Source: Daphnia pulex (lineage: Eukaryota > Arthropoda > Branchiopoda > Diplostraca > Daphniidae). From it: a stretch of DNA of 64,000 nucleotides. This document shows positions 48,901 to 60,924 of this stretch, piece by piece. Position 1 is the first letter of the stretch, and each line of letters begins with the position of its first letter. The notes beneath the pieces were generated by a model that saw only the letters and a program-made list of their open reading frames with translations, was not told where the DNA came from and made no database searches. A program made the translations under genes and the position numbers. The stretch lies in the NCBI RefSeq assembly GCF_021134715.1, contig NC_060025.1, forward strand, positions 8,184,001 through 8,248,000, read 5' to 3'.

Positions 48901-50498
48901 GTGTTTGTGTTAGTTAACCCGTTGTCTGCCACGCCTTTGTTCTCCCCTATCTCCTTAGCACGGGCCTCCTAGAGGCCTCCATGAGACGTGCATTCCATCT
49001 TCTCCTGTCACCCTGGACTTGTCAGCAATGGCAAGTCCCACCTTGGCCATGGATCCTTCAGACATGGCGCGTAGAGAGTAGAGAACAACCTACGGGTTGT
49101 ATGGCGTGGCAGCCAACGGGTTAACTTAAGTGTATGTATGTATGCATGTGATTGTAAAATGTGGTGGAATTGTGGGTGGAGGTGGGACAATAAAGCAATT
49201 CCTTTTCAAGTGTTTGTTTGCTGTATCTTATAACTTAAAATAAAATCATGTTTAGCACTTGATTTGTATATTCATATATTTCTTACAACTTTAAAGTTTT
49301 ACATAAGTTAAGTGGCTGATCATCTCCAGACTCTTTAAATAAAATTCTATAGGAACCTAACAGTATGTGCAACTCCTATGGCACAGCAATTTCAGGAGAA
49401 CACCAGCACAGCTACTTCAGTTCTTTTTCTTCAATCGTGTATCAGCTGCATAGTCACATCTCTCAACTGGAAGTAGGCTGCAAAACCACTGCACATTGAA
49501 CAGCATAGTTTCACCAAGTCCTATGGGGGGGAAAAGGAATATTATTTTCCATGATCAAACTTAACATGCAAAAGAAATCATGTAAAACAAATGACAGACA
49601 TTTTCCCAAGATTCCATTGGCAAATGAAATTATAAATGAAGATTAAATCCCAGGAAAAGAAAATTCTGTACACCTAATTCTTTAGTGTTAGAAAAAGTTT
49701 GCAATACAGAGTGGAAATTTGTGTTCTAGTTTGATCAGAAGAAAGTTGTTAACTCAAAGGATCGCTATCTGATATCATTCAAGGAAATTAATTGGAAGCA
49801 AGAAATAGCACCACTTATTGTCTACATCAGATCAGATTTACTTGTCAGTTGAATTAAAACAAAAAAAAAGACGCAAGACTTCCCAAGTTACAATCAATAA
49901 ATTAAATCAACTTACCATTTCAAAAAGTCTTCCTGCAATGACACTTCAGGATAACACCAGCTCGAAAAACTGCATACAGCAGCTTCAGCTCAACTTGACT
50001 CAATCACGCCTTTCACCAGCTGGCTGCAACAAAACCATGTGGCCATGGCCATGGAGCCCAGAATGTGTTGAGTTCTCACATTCTGCAACAGGAGCTCCAA
50101 CCGGAACACCAACTATTAAAATCTACAGCATTATTGCAGGGAAATTGATCAACCAAATTACTCTACTACCTCTGGTCCTCTGTAGTGTTTTTGCGTGAGA
50201 TGGGACGTACATCAGAACAGGTATTGTACAGCTAAACAACGGACATTTCGGCAAAATGGAAAGCACTAAGCAGTTTCAGTCCACGTGATCGATTATTTGG
50301 CCAAGTGGAAATTATATGAGATTGCCTATAAATTCAAACAGCAACGTCTAGGATTAATTACATTTACCAAATCCAAACTAGAATGTAGTAATTTACCCAT
50401 TAAATTTTAATACTGAAAATGTAGATCGACAACGCAATTCCATATCGGATTTGGAATACCTTTTCACTTGGCGTTTCGGAACAAAATGGCGAAAATTC
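48659..50498. other. Spacer of the large palindrome
   Basis: Unmirrored DNA between the arms. It holds an AATAAA near 49189, one or two dispersed exon-like repeat copies and no recognised gene. Confidence 0.6.
49935..50030. repeat. Dispersed exon-like repeat, spacer copy
   Basis: Contains AACACCAGCTCG, then CCTTTCACCAGCTGGCTGCAACAAA. Lies in the palindrome spacer, same orientation as the left-arm copies. Confidence 0.5.
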
Positions 50499-50781
50499 GT
50501 CCTCTCGACGACACTCGCGTCACCTGGTGGCTGGGGGACAACTTCATTTTAGCCACCTACTGACGGAGCCAAAAGATTCCTCCAACATTACTGCTTGACT
50601 GTAGATGGATTGTCGGAAATTTAAAATCGTTGGAGTTCTATTGTCGGACATTTAAATAATTAAAGAATTTATTGGAGTTCTATTGTCGCGTAGTTGAATG
50701 AATTTTAAATGTCCGACAATAAAACTCCAACGAATTAAATGTCCCCCAGCCACCAGGCGACGCGAATGTCGTCGAGAGGAC
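50499..50781. mobile_element. 283-bp MITE with ~42-bp terminal inverted repeats
   Basis: Ends GTCCTCTCGACGAC and reverse complement. The terminal repeats continue through CCTGGTGGCTGGGGGACA with two mismatches. The interior repeats TGTCGGACATTTAA and GGAGTTCTATTGTCG in both orientations. No coding. It sits exactly at the inner edge of the right palindrome arm. Confidence 0.85.
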
Positions 50782-50854
50782 TACTGACTGAAATCAGAAA
50801 ACCGGAAGTAGAAAAAAAAACACATTATTTAAAAATCTAACAAGTGAACTTTGT
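50782..50854 (-). mobile_element. Truncated MITE copy at the inner edge of the right arm
   Basis: Only the terminal ~73 bp remain, ending in CAAGTGAACTTTGT. It abuts the other short element at 50781. Confidence 0.75.
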
Positions 50855-53800
50855 TGGTGGAATAGCTATCGTCAGTTTTCACTAAAAAATTTCCATACAA
50901 CAGCTGCCGATACATGGTTAAAGAGATTTTAAAGTAACTGAAACTGACTGTTTTAACAGCTGACATCTATCGGAAAGCCATCTAGCGTTAGAAAATTGTC
51001 TGAGTAACACTACGTATGAAGTAGGGCCTGATTTCGGAATTATTACAGACGTCATGAATAAAGCATATCAATCTTTACCTTTTCTAAGAAACACGTTGAA
51101 ATGTTCATGATGACAAAACCGTAAAAATGGAATTCACAGCAACCAACAGCATTACTCCACATGTTGAGATAAATTTCCTGATGCTTAAGAAAGTGTCATG
51201 AAGTATTGCAGTAGCGTGGTGATAGGTGGTTCACTTCACATTCTTCATGTCACTGAAACTCTAAGTGGAAATGGGACACGGAAATTCTCTATGTTATTTA
51301 CAAATTTACACAAATTTACCTATAAGACATAAGACTATACCTATCTCTTAGTTGGGTTGCCTTCTGAACCAAAGTAAAAACAGCCATAACAACAAACATG
51401 CTGTTGCAGAGTACATCACCAAAATTGCGGGATTCAGAAAAAATCCTATGGTTCATAAGCAGGAATACCTATGTTACATGAAAATCTGAATTGAAATGAA
51501 CTGGTAGCAGTAATGGGGAAATACCTTATCCCAGCACATTTGTATTCCACTATATGTGCTCTTCAAACATGAGTTTTAGGCTTTTGACAGCATGAGGATC
51601 TAATGGATGGAAATTGACTGAGCACTAAGTCATTGTTGGAATGACTGACAGTAACACAGTATGCATCTAGAATTTGAAGAAATAAGTTGGTACAGTATAA
51701 AAATAAGAGAACTAAGTAAAGATAAACCTACATAAGATACGAAGTTAAATTTGGTATTTGAAATCACAGGAATAAGTATAAATTAGCAACTATTTGTTTC
51801 GCTCATTTCGCCCTCGTTTCACCATGAAAGAATAACATCGGCGACACTGGCGACATCTAGTATTGAGTTTTGAATCTTAAGTTAGTTGCACAGTCAGTCA
51901 CAGACACACATGACATGACATTACACGTCGTAACTTTCAACAAGTTGTTTTAACAACGGAGATCGGGTAACAAGTTAACTGTTTTTAAGTAATAATAGAT
52001 AAAACAATCTTTATTTAATAATTCGTTTCAATGTAGCTTGTGACAATAGAAATGAAATAGCCAAATGGTCTAATCCAATAATGCAAGCTCACAACCTATG
52101 TCTTCTGAAGAAAAATCATTTCTGTTGCAGGTTAGTTATTTTACCAAAAATATTTTGAATTACTGTGTTCTTTAAGACAATAATGTTCACATTAACTTTT
52201 CCCTTTCAAGTTGTAAATCTTCAAGATATTGATGCCTTCGCCAGATCCAATTATTTGTTGTTGATGAGAGAGAGAAATGAATTCATCATTTTGTGTGCAA
52301 AGTTTTAATTATTTTTATTTCTAATGTAAATTTTGCTTTAGATTTTGCATTTAGACCGAATGAGAACCATTTTGTTGCCCATCCGAGGATAAGGAAAAGG
52401 CCAACCCCACCAAAACGGTCAACAAGGCTCTTTGTTTGTTTACCCCTTGGCTGGTGAAAGATTGTTGTGCATCAAGTTAACCTGTGGCTGTTCCTTGTTG
52501 CTGGTGTCTTGTTACAGAAGTTGCAGGCAGTATTTGGTTCAATTTGCATTGTCTGTAGATTTTCAGCTAGTTTAAGTCTTAGCCTAACCTTCTTCTTTGT
52601 TCCAGTCTAATTCACACATGTTTTTTTTTTTCAGTCAGCATTTTGAATTTGACATTTACAATTTTCGTAATGGTAAGCTAATGATTTGTGTTAACTCTTG
52701 TAAATAACATAAAGTGACCTTTATTTGTCTTTTCATTGACAGCATTTCCATATTCCATTGATGCTGAATATTAATTCATTTCGGTTACAGGTTTCGCGTA
52801 GTTGCTGTCCGCTGTGGTACGTTGTTGCAGCCTATGCTGGTGATAGATCTTTCTGCATCAAATTCAATTGGCCGTTCCTTGGTGCTGGTGTCGTGTTAAA
52901 GTTGCATTATTATTTTATTAAATTGGCATTGTGTCAATGTAGTTTAGCGTTATTATGTTAAGAAGAAACAAAAAAGAAATATGGGGTGTTTATGTCAAAC
53001 AAATAATAAACATGATTTTGGGATTGGGAAAGGAAAGTGGAGGAATTTGGAGAGGGGATATTTCAAGTTTGGATAAAAAATCAGTAACCCTACCAATCTA
53101 ATCTATAACCCTACCAACATGTATCCACACCAATTAATCTCCAAGCCCCACTAACTTCAACCTTCCAATTCTTCAAACCTCACATACACCTACTCTCGAA
53201 TTTATACCTTAAACCACATAAACCAATGTTAAACCCTAACAATATGATGTCTGTAATAAATAAAACATTTAATACATTAAACTGTTATTTATTATTATTT
53301 TTTTAATATACAAAAATTTCAATAAACAGAGCGTCCGGTTCAAGACGGTTTACTACTGCACGAGTTTAAACGCAACCCGCCACCACCGCTGCGGCAATGA
53401 GACAAACAGCGATGGTTTAGTTTTTCGGAAATCTGCGTCAGTCTTTGTAACTTTACTGACGGAGATTTCCACAAAAAATTAACCATGGCTTTTTGTTTCA
53501 TTGGGTAGTGGATGCATTGTTTAAACTCGCGCATGCTGTTGTAGGTTTTGTCTACGGCCCCCAGAGATAGTATCTGGACCGAGAAGAAGAGAGAAGTACG
53601 AGGCAAGTTTTTCCGGGGAGATGTAGTCATACTAGGCTTCCGGGTTAGACTCATGACCCTCCAAAAGTTTTCATCGGATCATGCGCCTTCCAAGTCCCCG
53701 TTCGACCAGAGCCCTCCCCTCCTCCTGGTTTCACAGCGGGTGAGTGACCACCGGCGGGCGTTGGTTAGTGGTTAGTTAGGGAAACGGGGCCACAGAAAAG

Positions 53801-54376
53801 AAGGGAGCCCAGATATGCACTTGTAATTTAGCTAACTACACAATTTATCAGTCTTGAATGACAGCATGCTCTCAAGGTTGGTTTCCAGCAATGGATGAAG
53901 TCCACGATAAGTAGCGAATGATTACCCTGTAAGCAGAACGAACATTTAATTTGGATGACAATAATATTCAATAAGATTGTAGCAACAGAATAAGCAATAC
54001 CTCAAATAAAGATGGCCTGTTTAAGAAAGTAAAAAAGGAGATTCAAGGGTAGCAGCCATTGGGTTAGTAAACAAGGGACCTTGTTGACTTTCTTGAAAGG
54101 ACATGACTTCTCATAAAGTCTGCCATGCAAATTTAGAACCCTGGTGTTTAGAACCTGTAAATAAAAAAATAAAAATAAGTCACCTTGTTTATAATTTGTG
54201 TCATAATGTGCTTGACGTCTATGATCTAAAAGAATAAACAATTATCAGTATACACTCAAAAGCGTCTCTTAAACATTAGATAGACATAAGTGGAGATCAA
54301 TACTTTAAATACATATTAGACTGAAACGGAAAAAGTTCAGTGACATGATAAGTAATCTTGCACATGAAACCACCAG

Positions 54377-54788
54377 TTATCTAATCTTCTCTCGAGAAGA
54401 TGAAATGAAAGATTGGTCTATGCTGGGCTGTTGGTGATCTAGCAAGTCCAATACAAACAGTTGATAATTATGACTCCTAATAAAAGACGATATGTTTCAG
54501 CAATTCATGAAATGGATAAGTTGATTATTACCTGTATCCTTTCGATGGCACATTCAGTAGAATAAAATGATTTTGAACAAAATAGTAAACGGTAGGCTGC
54601 ACGACGGCCACGTCCCTTTCACGTTTCCTCCTGTAAGTTGATGAGAAACATTAAGGTTATCCAACATGCACACGGAAAAGAACACATCACCGACAAGTTA
54701 GAGACGAAATCACTCGAATTAACACATGAATTTGTTGGTAATTTTCGAAGAAAGGATAGTAGCTTAACTTTTGACAGCAAACCGCCAT
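54377..54788 (-). CDS. Putative 98-aa spliced gene, right arm copy
   Basis: Inverted twin of the gene at 43980-44398, same exon plan. It differs from the left copy at least at one codon, ACG (Thr) there and GTG (Val) here, after QQIH, without breaking the frame. If expressed the two copies face each other across the palindrome. Confidence 0.4.
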
Positions 54789-54944
54789 TCCATAACTGAA
54801 ACAATCAACACGCCATCTATTTGACACGTCTCAAAACTCAATATTTTAACTTTTGAAGGACTGATCTTAAGATAATCACAAAACTTGAAAAGTCCATATT
54901 TGTTTGCTATAACCTAGCATTCAATCCTTAGAAATGTACAAAGA

Positions 54945-55311
54945 ACAAAGCTCACTTGCTACTTTTATGCAAATTTTCCGGAAGTATACCGGAAATAAGC
55001 CATAGCACCTTAACCATTGAGCTGCCGCCAAAATAAAACAAATATTCGTGATCTACGTGAAATTTGGGGTCGATTAGGTGTAATTTCAACGAAATCCAGA
55101 ATTTGGTCAAAATCGAGAATTTTCCTGAACTAAACGGAAGTACGCGTACGTACAAAAACGAACATGAACTTTACTACAAATTTGACGAGGATCACGAATA
55201 TGTAGTTCTTCTGTGCGTCAGACGAATATTTACTGAACTACTGACAGAAATAAGAAAACCGGAAGTAGAAAAAAAAAACACATGATTAAAAATCTAACAA
55301 GTGAGCTTTGT
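54945..55311 (-). mobile_element. Same MITE family, right-arm mirror of copy 1
   Basis: Matches copy 1 except for a missing stretch of about 26 bp around the internal palindrome, as expected from hairpin-mediated deletion. Confidence 0.8.
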
Positions 55312-57867
55312 TGCTGAAATAAAAACTGACAGAAGTCTACCAAAATTTCCTAATAGTAGCAGCGAGAAATTTCGTCAGACACTGTGCAAAGTAAACGTAA
55401 CTTAAACGATCAAGGCTATGCCGTCTAGCGTCAGAAAGAAGAAGCGTTTAAAAGTACAACATGAAAACAATGTCCGCTCTAGCTCGTTGACACTTAATTG
55501 AAAGAAGTAACAAACAAAGGTAACAAATAACTTTCATAATACTCACGTAATATTCTCCCCACCAAATTTCACCTAAGCCAACACGCAGCATCACACGTCA
55601 CAAGTATACACAACAGACGAAATCCCCAAGGTGATAATGAACGCCAATCCAAATTCTACAAGGATGAGAAGGCAGTGATATTCGTTCATGTGCCTCCTCT
55701 ATGGCATCTGTAAATGATTCCAGGCGTTTCAGAACCCGGGCAACAGCACTTGGACAGTGGATTGCTGAAAGGAAAAACACCAAGTTGGTAAGGTAAACTT
55801 GCTAGTTATTCAGAATGTGTTTCTACTCATTGTGGCATAGGTACTGCAAGAAAAGGCAACTACAGCCAATGATGGCGAAGATGAAAAATCCTTTCTACAC
55901 TACCCTGTCTCACAACAACAGAATGTTCCTGGCTCATTTGATCCTCACTCTAGGGTCTGGGCATCTAATTGAATTGGTAATGCAGAATGAAGTCCTCTCC
56001 ATTTTCTATTACTTTCATTTTCACTTGTCTTGAACTCCTTGTGGATTAGCCAATGTAGGTGTCAATTCCATTTTTATCTAGTCATTGACTAACTGTTTAT
56101 GTGTAATTTTAAAATAGGATACTTCACCAAAAAGGGAATTATCTTTCAAGGAAATTTGGTGCAGAAGTAGTTGACAATTCTGGATTTGACACATAGGTAA
56201 TTTTGTTTTTATTCAGTAAGATTCCTGAACATTTAAAAGATATACTTACAGATCCATTTGTGAATTTAAAGTTGTTTGATATTATGTACTTGGCCTGTTG
56301 GCCAAGACTCAAACTGTTGTTCACGTATCCTGGCTGAAACTGTTGCCCGTTTTACCGAAATATCGTAACTTGCTTCAACTGACATCTCTTCCTGTGCAGA
56401 AAAACATGATAACAAAGGGTGTTATCATGTTGAATATTTATTGATCCTGCAGTAATGTGTGGTTAAGTTTCCTCATTTACTTCAAAAATGTGGGTTTACA
56501 TAATTCAATTCAGTTTCTGTTGGTTGGAATATCTTTAGGTAACTGTAGAATCTCTGAGACATTTCTACAATTGTTAAGGTTAAAGAATTTTATTCTTTTC
56601 TTTCAAGTGACTTGCCTGTTATGTAGCTACCAAAGTTAAATTTGTCTGTTGACCCTTGCCCTGTAATTTTTGATGGATATCTGATGTTCAATCATCGAAT
56701 GTGTATAGAAATATTGCATTAACTTTTCTTTTAATAATAAACAAAAATTATTGTAAGAGTACAAAATAAGCAAGAATTTTTATTTTAAAAATAGGACGAA
56801 TATTATTTTTATTTATAAATCTATTGCATAAATGAATGGAATTTTGTGTTGACTGGTGGTTAAAAGAAGGGGAAAAGAGAAGATATATTATTCCAAAAAC
56901 GTTTCATTAATGTGTGATTTAGGGCTATATTCCTACATTACCAAGAGGAAAACGCTCCATTATGGTTATCTCAGCAAGGAAAAGTATTTTTTTTTTTAGA
57001 AACACCAGATAGGAAAGCAGCACAAATATGCACTTTGAATTTAACACATCAGTTTTAAATTTCAGTCACTTTTCTATCTCCTCTGTTTCGCCAATGGATC
57101 AAGTGGACAACGGCAAACGATTAAACCGTAATAACGGGAACAGAAATACAGTTACAAGTTAATAATTAATTGAAACTGTACATCAGGTATAACCTCAACG
57201 CCACTACAGGGGTACCAACAGACGAAATATCGAAAAAATGCAGCCGATTTTTAAGTATTAAGGGAATTTCCGTGCTGTTACTTAGGTCAAAACAAATTTA
57301 CATAATAACATAGAACTTCCATGAATGATGTCTTGTTTGGAAGCATGAAACAGGATATCACTTGTCTTCTACATCAAGAGCAAAATGAAACCCTACTTGA
57401 TTCATTTTACAAGATATTACCATTTCAGATTTCCTGTTTTTGTCACATTTCTGTCATGCAAAGTAGTAGAAACCCCCTCAAAGACGTATCTTCATGACAT
57501 GGCAGCCACCATGTGGAGATAGGCAAGTTATTCAACATGCTGTCACATAATAAATAAAATGGATAAGAAAATGGACTATTTAAACAGTCAAAACTCCCAC
57601 AATTCACTTACTCCCTTTAGAATTCTTCACTTCCATTCCGATTCAGCTAGGTCAGATGGCTGGAAATTTCTCATCATTTTCCTATGTAAAAATGAAACAC
57701 ATTTCCAGCCACTGTCTAAAGAGCAGATGGCAAAATTTTGTATGTGATATGAATCAAAGAACTAGTCATCAAAGTAAACTTGTAACCTAACTGTAAAAAA
57801 GTTAATCAACTTAATTACTTTAGATTGATCTCAAGTGTTTCTGCATGTGAGGAAAGCTACAACTGAA

Positions 57868-57925
57868 ACAGGTGGCAAAACTGCAGAGGAACACCTTTCA
57901 CCACCTGGCTGCAACAAATCAATGT
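57868..57925. repeat. Dispersed exon-like repeat, copy outside the palindrome
   Basis: Contains ACACCTTTCACCACCTGGCTGCAACAAA. It shows that the unit predates or is independent of the palindrome. Confidence 0.5.
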
Positions 57926-58489
57926 GCACAATGGACTCCATCAAAGTAGCTCAGACTTCGTCATGTTGTTAATAGAAAAACAAAACTCAATTTCAGCTGT
58001 CAGAAACAAAGTCTTCAAAATGTGTAACTTACAGTTAACAAGTTTACCAACATTATCACCTTCACAGTTAGTAAGTATTTCTGCATGTGCTACACGTACA
58101 GCCGGAACGTGCAGCAAGACATTTTGGGAAAATGTACAGCAGGCCACGTTATCAGATGGATTTGTCAACATAAATGGTAGGCTGTTGCCTGAAAATTCAC
58201 CACACAAAAAATTTACATTTGATAACCTTAAACAACACAAGCAGCAAATACCATTTTTTTGGCGAAAAAAGTCAGAAAAGAGAATGAGCCGCACCGATTG
58301 AACCACTGAACTGTAAAAGATGTGAATCTGTGATGTCGAACAGCATTTCTCAAAACAAATGGCGCAATAGTCCCAACACATGTCTGGATCTGGAACGAAA
58401 CATATTGAATAGTTAAATCCCTAAACACACTAAAATATTTAGCCACCTAGTGACAGCCCTTAGCATCCACGGATGACTGCAGTCAGTCA

Positions 58490-58770
58490 GTGGACGGAAA
58501 TAATATAATTTTTCCGCTTTTTGTCCCGAAAAATAGACCAAATTTTGTAATCTCCGTGAAAATTTTGGATCGATTAGGTGATATTTAAAAAAAAAAAAAT
58601 TTGGTCTCACAATCTTAAATTTTCCTGAACATATAGTTTGATTATGATATATGATTTTGCTAATTTTCCAATAGTTTTCTACCGATACAAATCGACCTCA
58701 AATTTGACGACGATTACGAATGTAAAGTTCTTTTCGACGTCAATCGAATATTTTTATAAACTTATTAACG
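58490..58770. mobile_element. Old diverged relative of the 387-bp MITE
   Basis: Shares GATCGATTAGGTGAT-like, ATTTTCCTGAAC and AAATTTGACGACGATTACGAAT blocks with the MITE family but lacks recognisable termini. An older copy. Confidence 0.5.
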
Positions 58771-59337
58771 AATTTTTAGATTATTCGACAAGAAACGCTA
58801 CACAGTTTGGCTTCAGTTCCATAAAAACTACTTCTTATCCTACAGCTTTTTTACGACAAGAACGAATCTGTTCGCTCGAATGGCGTCGAAGTCGAAATGC
58901 CTATTTCGCGTGGTTGCCACAGCAGACGAGTTTTCACAGTAACAAGTGCACCCGAATTTTTTCGTTCAAATTAACGTATAACCTACTTGCCATTAATACC
59001 TAGATTTCCACCATAAAATAGCGAATAACTACCCCCATGACAGGCGAAATTGTTAAAATCATGCTGGGTTTTTGTCTAGAAATTAAATTCACCGCTACAA
59101 CTGCATTATAAACATTTTAAAAATAGAAATCACTGTTCACCGAATCGTAATATATCAAGTTAGTAGTACATTATCAAAAATTTACGTGTTTTTATTAAAA
59201 CAACAATGAAAATGAATGGATTACATTTCATTTTTATGTTATAGCAAAAGTATTTTAAAAAAAGAATGCAATAGAAAAACGAAAATGGGAAACTTTCATC
59301 TCCTTTCCGCCTCTTCGAATTATTTAGCCGACGGTGT

Positions 59338-59796
59338 TCACTTGCAGCAGGAAGTTTTGCATCCGCAGCTCATGGGACAACGGCAGTCACTTCCGCATCC
59401 ACCTCCTAACACAGAAAGAGATTCATTTAAAAAAAAAGAAAGATTTGAATAAATTATTTCGACACTTACCTCCAGTGGCGCAGATACAAGCGGAATTTTG
59501 GCACGGCGCTCCGTTCGGCCCGCACTTGCATCCGCTTCCGCACGTGCATTTACCTAAAAATTTAAACAATATTAACTGGCCGTGATTTTAAAATTGGCAG
59601 CCTTAATCTTACTTTGGCAGCAGTTGCATCCGCTTCCGCACGAGCACTTGTCTATAAATGAAATCAATGAATAATAGATAAATCAAACAATTCGAATCTA
59701 AAATAAGTCAACCTCTAAAATTGTATTGCATTAACTATAAATACGAAACAAAAAGATGTTTAAATGGAACTTACTTTGGCAGCAGGCGTTAGGCAT
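59338..59796 (-). CDS. Metallothionein, 4 exons, 70 aa
   Basis: Exons in transcript order 59775-59796, 59613-59651, 59470-59553 and 59338-59405, all phase 1. The product starts MPNACCQN, continues KCSCGSGCNCCQ, then KCTCGSGCKCGPNGAPC with ICATG, and ends GCKTSCCK. It has the C-x-C and C-C clusters and near absence of aromatics diagnostic of crustacean/arthropod metallothionein, which chelates Cd, Zn or Cu in the cytosol. Exons 2 and 3 begin with nearly the same KC.CGSGC.C unit, suggesting internal exon duplication. The short exons explain why no long open frame shows it. It has its own TATA box and MRE-like motifs upstream. Length matches the family. Confidence 0.92.
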
Positions 59797-59887
59797 TGTA
59801 GTTAATTGAATTAAGACGACTTTTTTCTCTGACTGTTTCGTTCGTTGGAATTGTTGTGGTGTGCCTTCACTACTTTTCAGTCGCTGT

Positions 59888-59896
59888 ATTTATATG
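59888..59896 (-). promoter_or_regulatory. TATA box of the metallothionein gene
   Basis: CATATAAATAC on the minus strand, about 95 bp upstream of the ATG at 59796. Confidence 0.7.
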
Positions 59897-59981
59897 GAAA
59901 CCAAAGATGTTGTCGCCCTTCCGCTGAAACGGCAGTTCCGTGCTCATCGTCGGAAACTGGAACGAGTACGTCTCGTGCACC

Positions 59982-60122
59982 GTGCGCACTGTTTACATTA
60001 CATCATCGTGTGGGCCTCAAGGAAGGGAGCGGAAGTAAACAAAAAATGGTCAGTTAAAATCTCAATGACTTTATCGCCTCAACTTTTCTTATCTTAACAC
60101 AAATGACGGAGGGTCGTGCGCA
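59982..60122 (-). promoter_or_regulatory. Metal-response-element-like motifs
   Basis: The MTF-1 core TGCRCNC appears as TGCGCAC in the palindrome GTGCGCAC (59982-59989, both strands) and again on the minus strand at 60116-60122. They lie about 90 and 225 bp upstream of the TATA box. Metal induction is inferred from motif and family knowledge. Confidence 0.6.
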
Positions 60123-60848
60123 TCGGCTTGCATCAGCTACCAACACGTCCCTCCTTCTCTTTTTCCGTACCGTGTGCAGTCGATAAATCCTTGACACGAA
60201 TTTGTATTGCCACAAAACATTATGATAATTCTTATGTCGTTTTATTTGAAAAGTCCCAATTATTATGATGATTAAATCAGGGTGAATACACTTTTCGCAA
60301 AGTCCCATTACAGCCGCAGTACCCGTATTGAAAGGAATACATTTTGTTGTTCAAAATTGCAAACGTGTTTCTATGCGTTTCTATGTCGTTCAGATTGCCA
60401 TCCCTAGTCAATTCTTTTTAACATGAATTTATATTCATGAATAATTTTGAACGATCATTTATCCATGATCGGTTGCTACAGCGCAGATGGCAAAACATCC
60501 ACGCCAACTCATTCTGGTTGCACGGCCTCCAGTCCACGAATCTTGGTTTTGTGAATACAACATTTGGCCGCATTCGGCATTATTGAAAAGTTTGTTCAGC
60601 TTTGAAACAAATCCGAATAAACAAAAGGTAGATAGCGTGCTACACGGAACTGATGACGACCGATGAGACCCAAGCAAATGTTTTGGCGATCGTAATCGAC
60701 CACTTATCAATTCAAAAACAGAGCGCATATTGAAGAGATCAAAACATTGTGTTTCGGTTGCTAAGAGTCTGCATAACAACCCGAAATATCCAGATTATAT
60801 GTACATTTTGCGCTTTAGTTTGTTTTGCGGCAACAAATTTCACGTCCG
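60123..60848. other. Shared upstream region of the metallothionein and ionotropic-receptor genes
   Basis: Divergent promoters. A plus frame at 60487-60666 (59 aa, MAKHPRQLILVARPP) and an antisense 106-aa frame show no domain or splice support. Confidence 0.45.
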
Positions 60849-60856
60849 TATATAAA
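60849..60856 (+). promoter_or_regulatory. TATA box of the ionotropic-receptor gene
   Basis: TATATAAA, 69 bp upstream of the ATG at 60925. Confidence 0.7.
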
Positions 60857-60924
60857 CAGCGTGTATTGGCTCCCATCCGCACTGCTCTTTGTCGTTTGTT
60901 ACGCTCCGTGCAAGCCAAATCCAA

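Larger units (their letters stand above)
50787..57248 (-). repeat. Right arm of the ~6.5 kb inverted repeat
   Basis: Partner of 41787-48345. Relative to the left arm it lacks about 353 bp (left 47721-48073), has about 275 bp extra (56133-56407), and lacks about 26 bp within the transposon copy at 54945. The inner edge lies inside a transposon copy and abuts another transposon. Confidence 0.92.
57249..59337. other. Intergenic right of the palindrome
   Basis: Contains an exon-like repeat copy (57868), an old MITE relative (58490-58770) and short unsupported frames. A 125-codon plus frame at 57924-58301 has no splice or domain support. Confidence 0.45.

Noticed and set aside
57924-58381. Overlapping frames of 125 and 146 codons
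   Set aside because: On opposite strands, AT-rich, without domain or splice support; one overlaps an exon-like repeat.
60459-60779. 106-aa minus frame and 59-aa plus frame upstream of the ionotropic receptor
   Set aside because: No domain, and the region is a divergent promoter.
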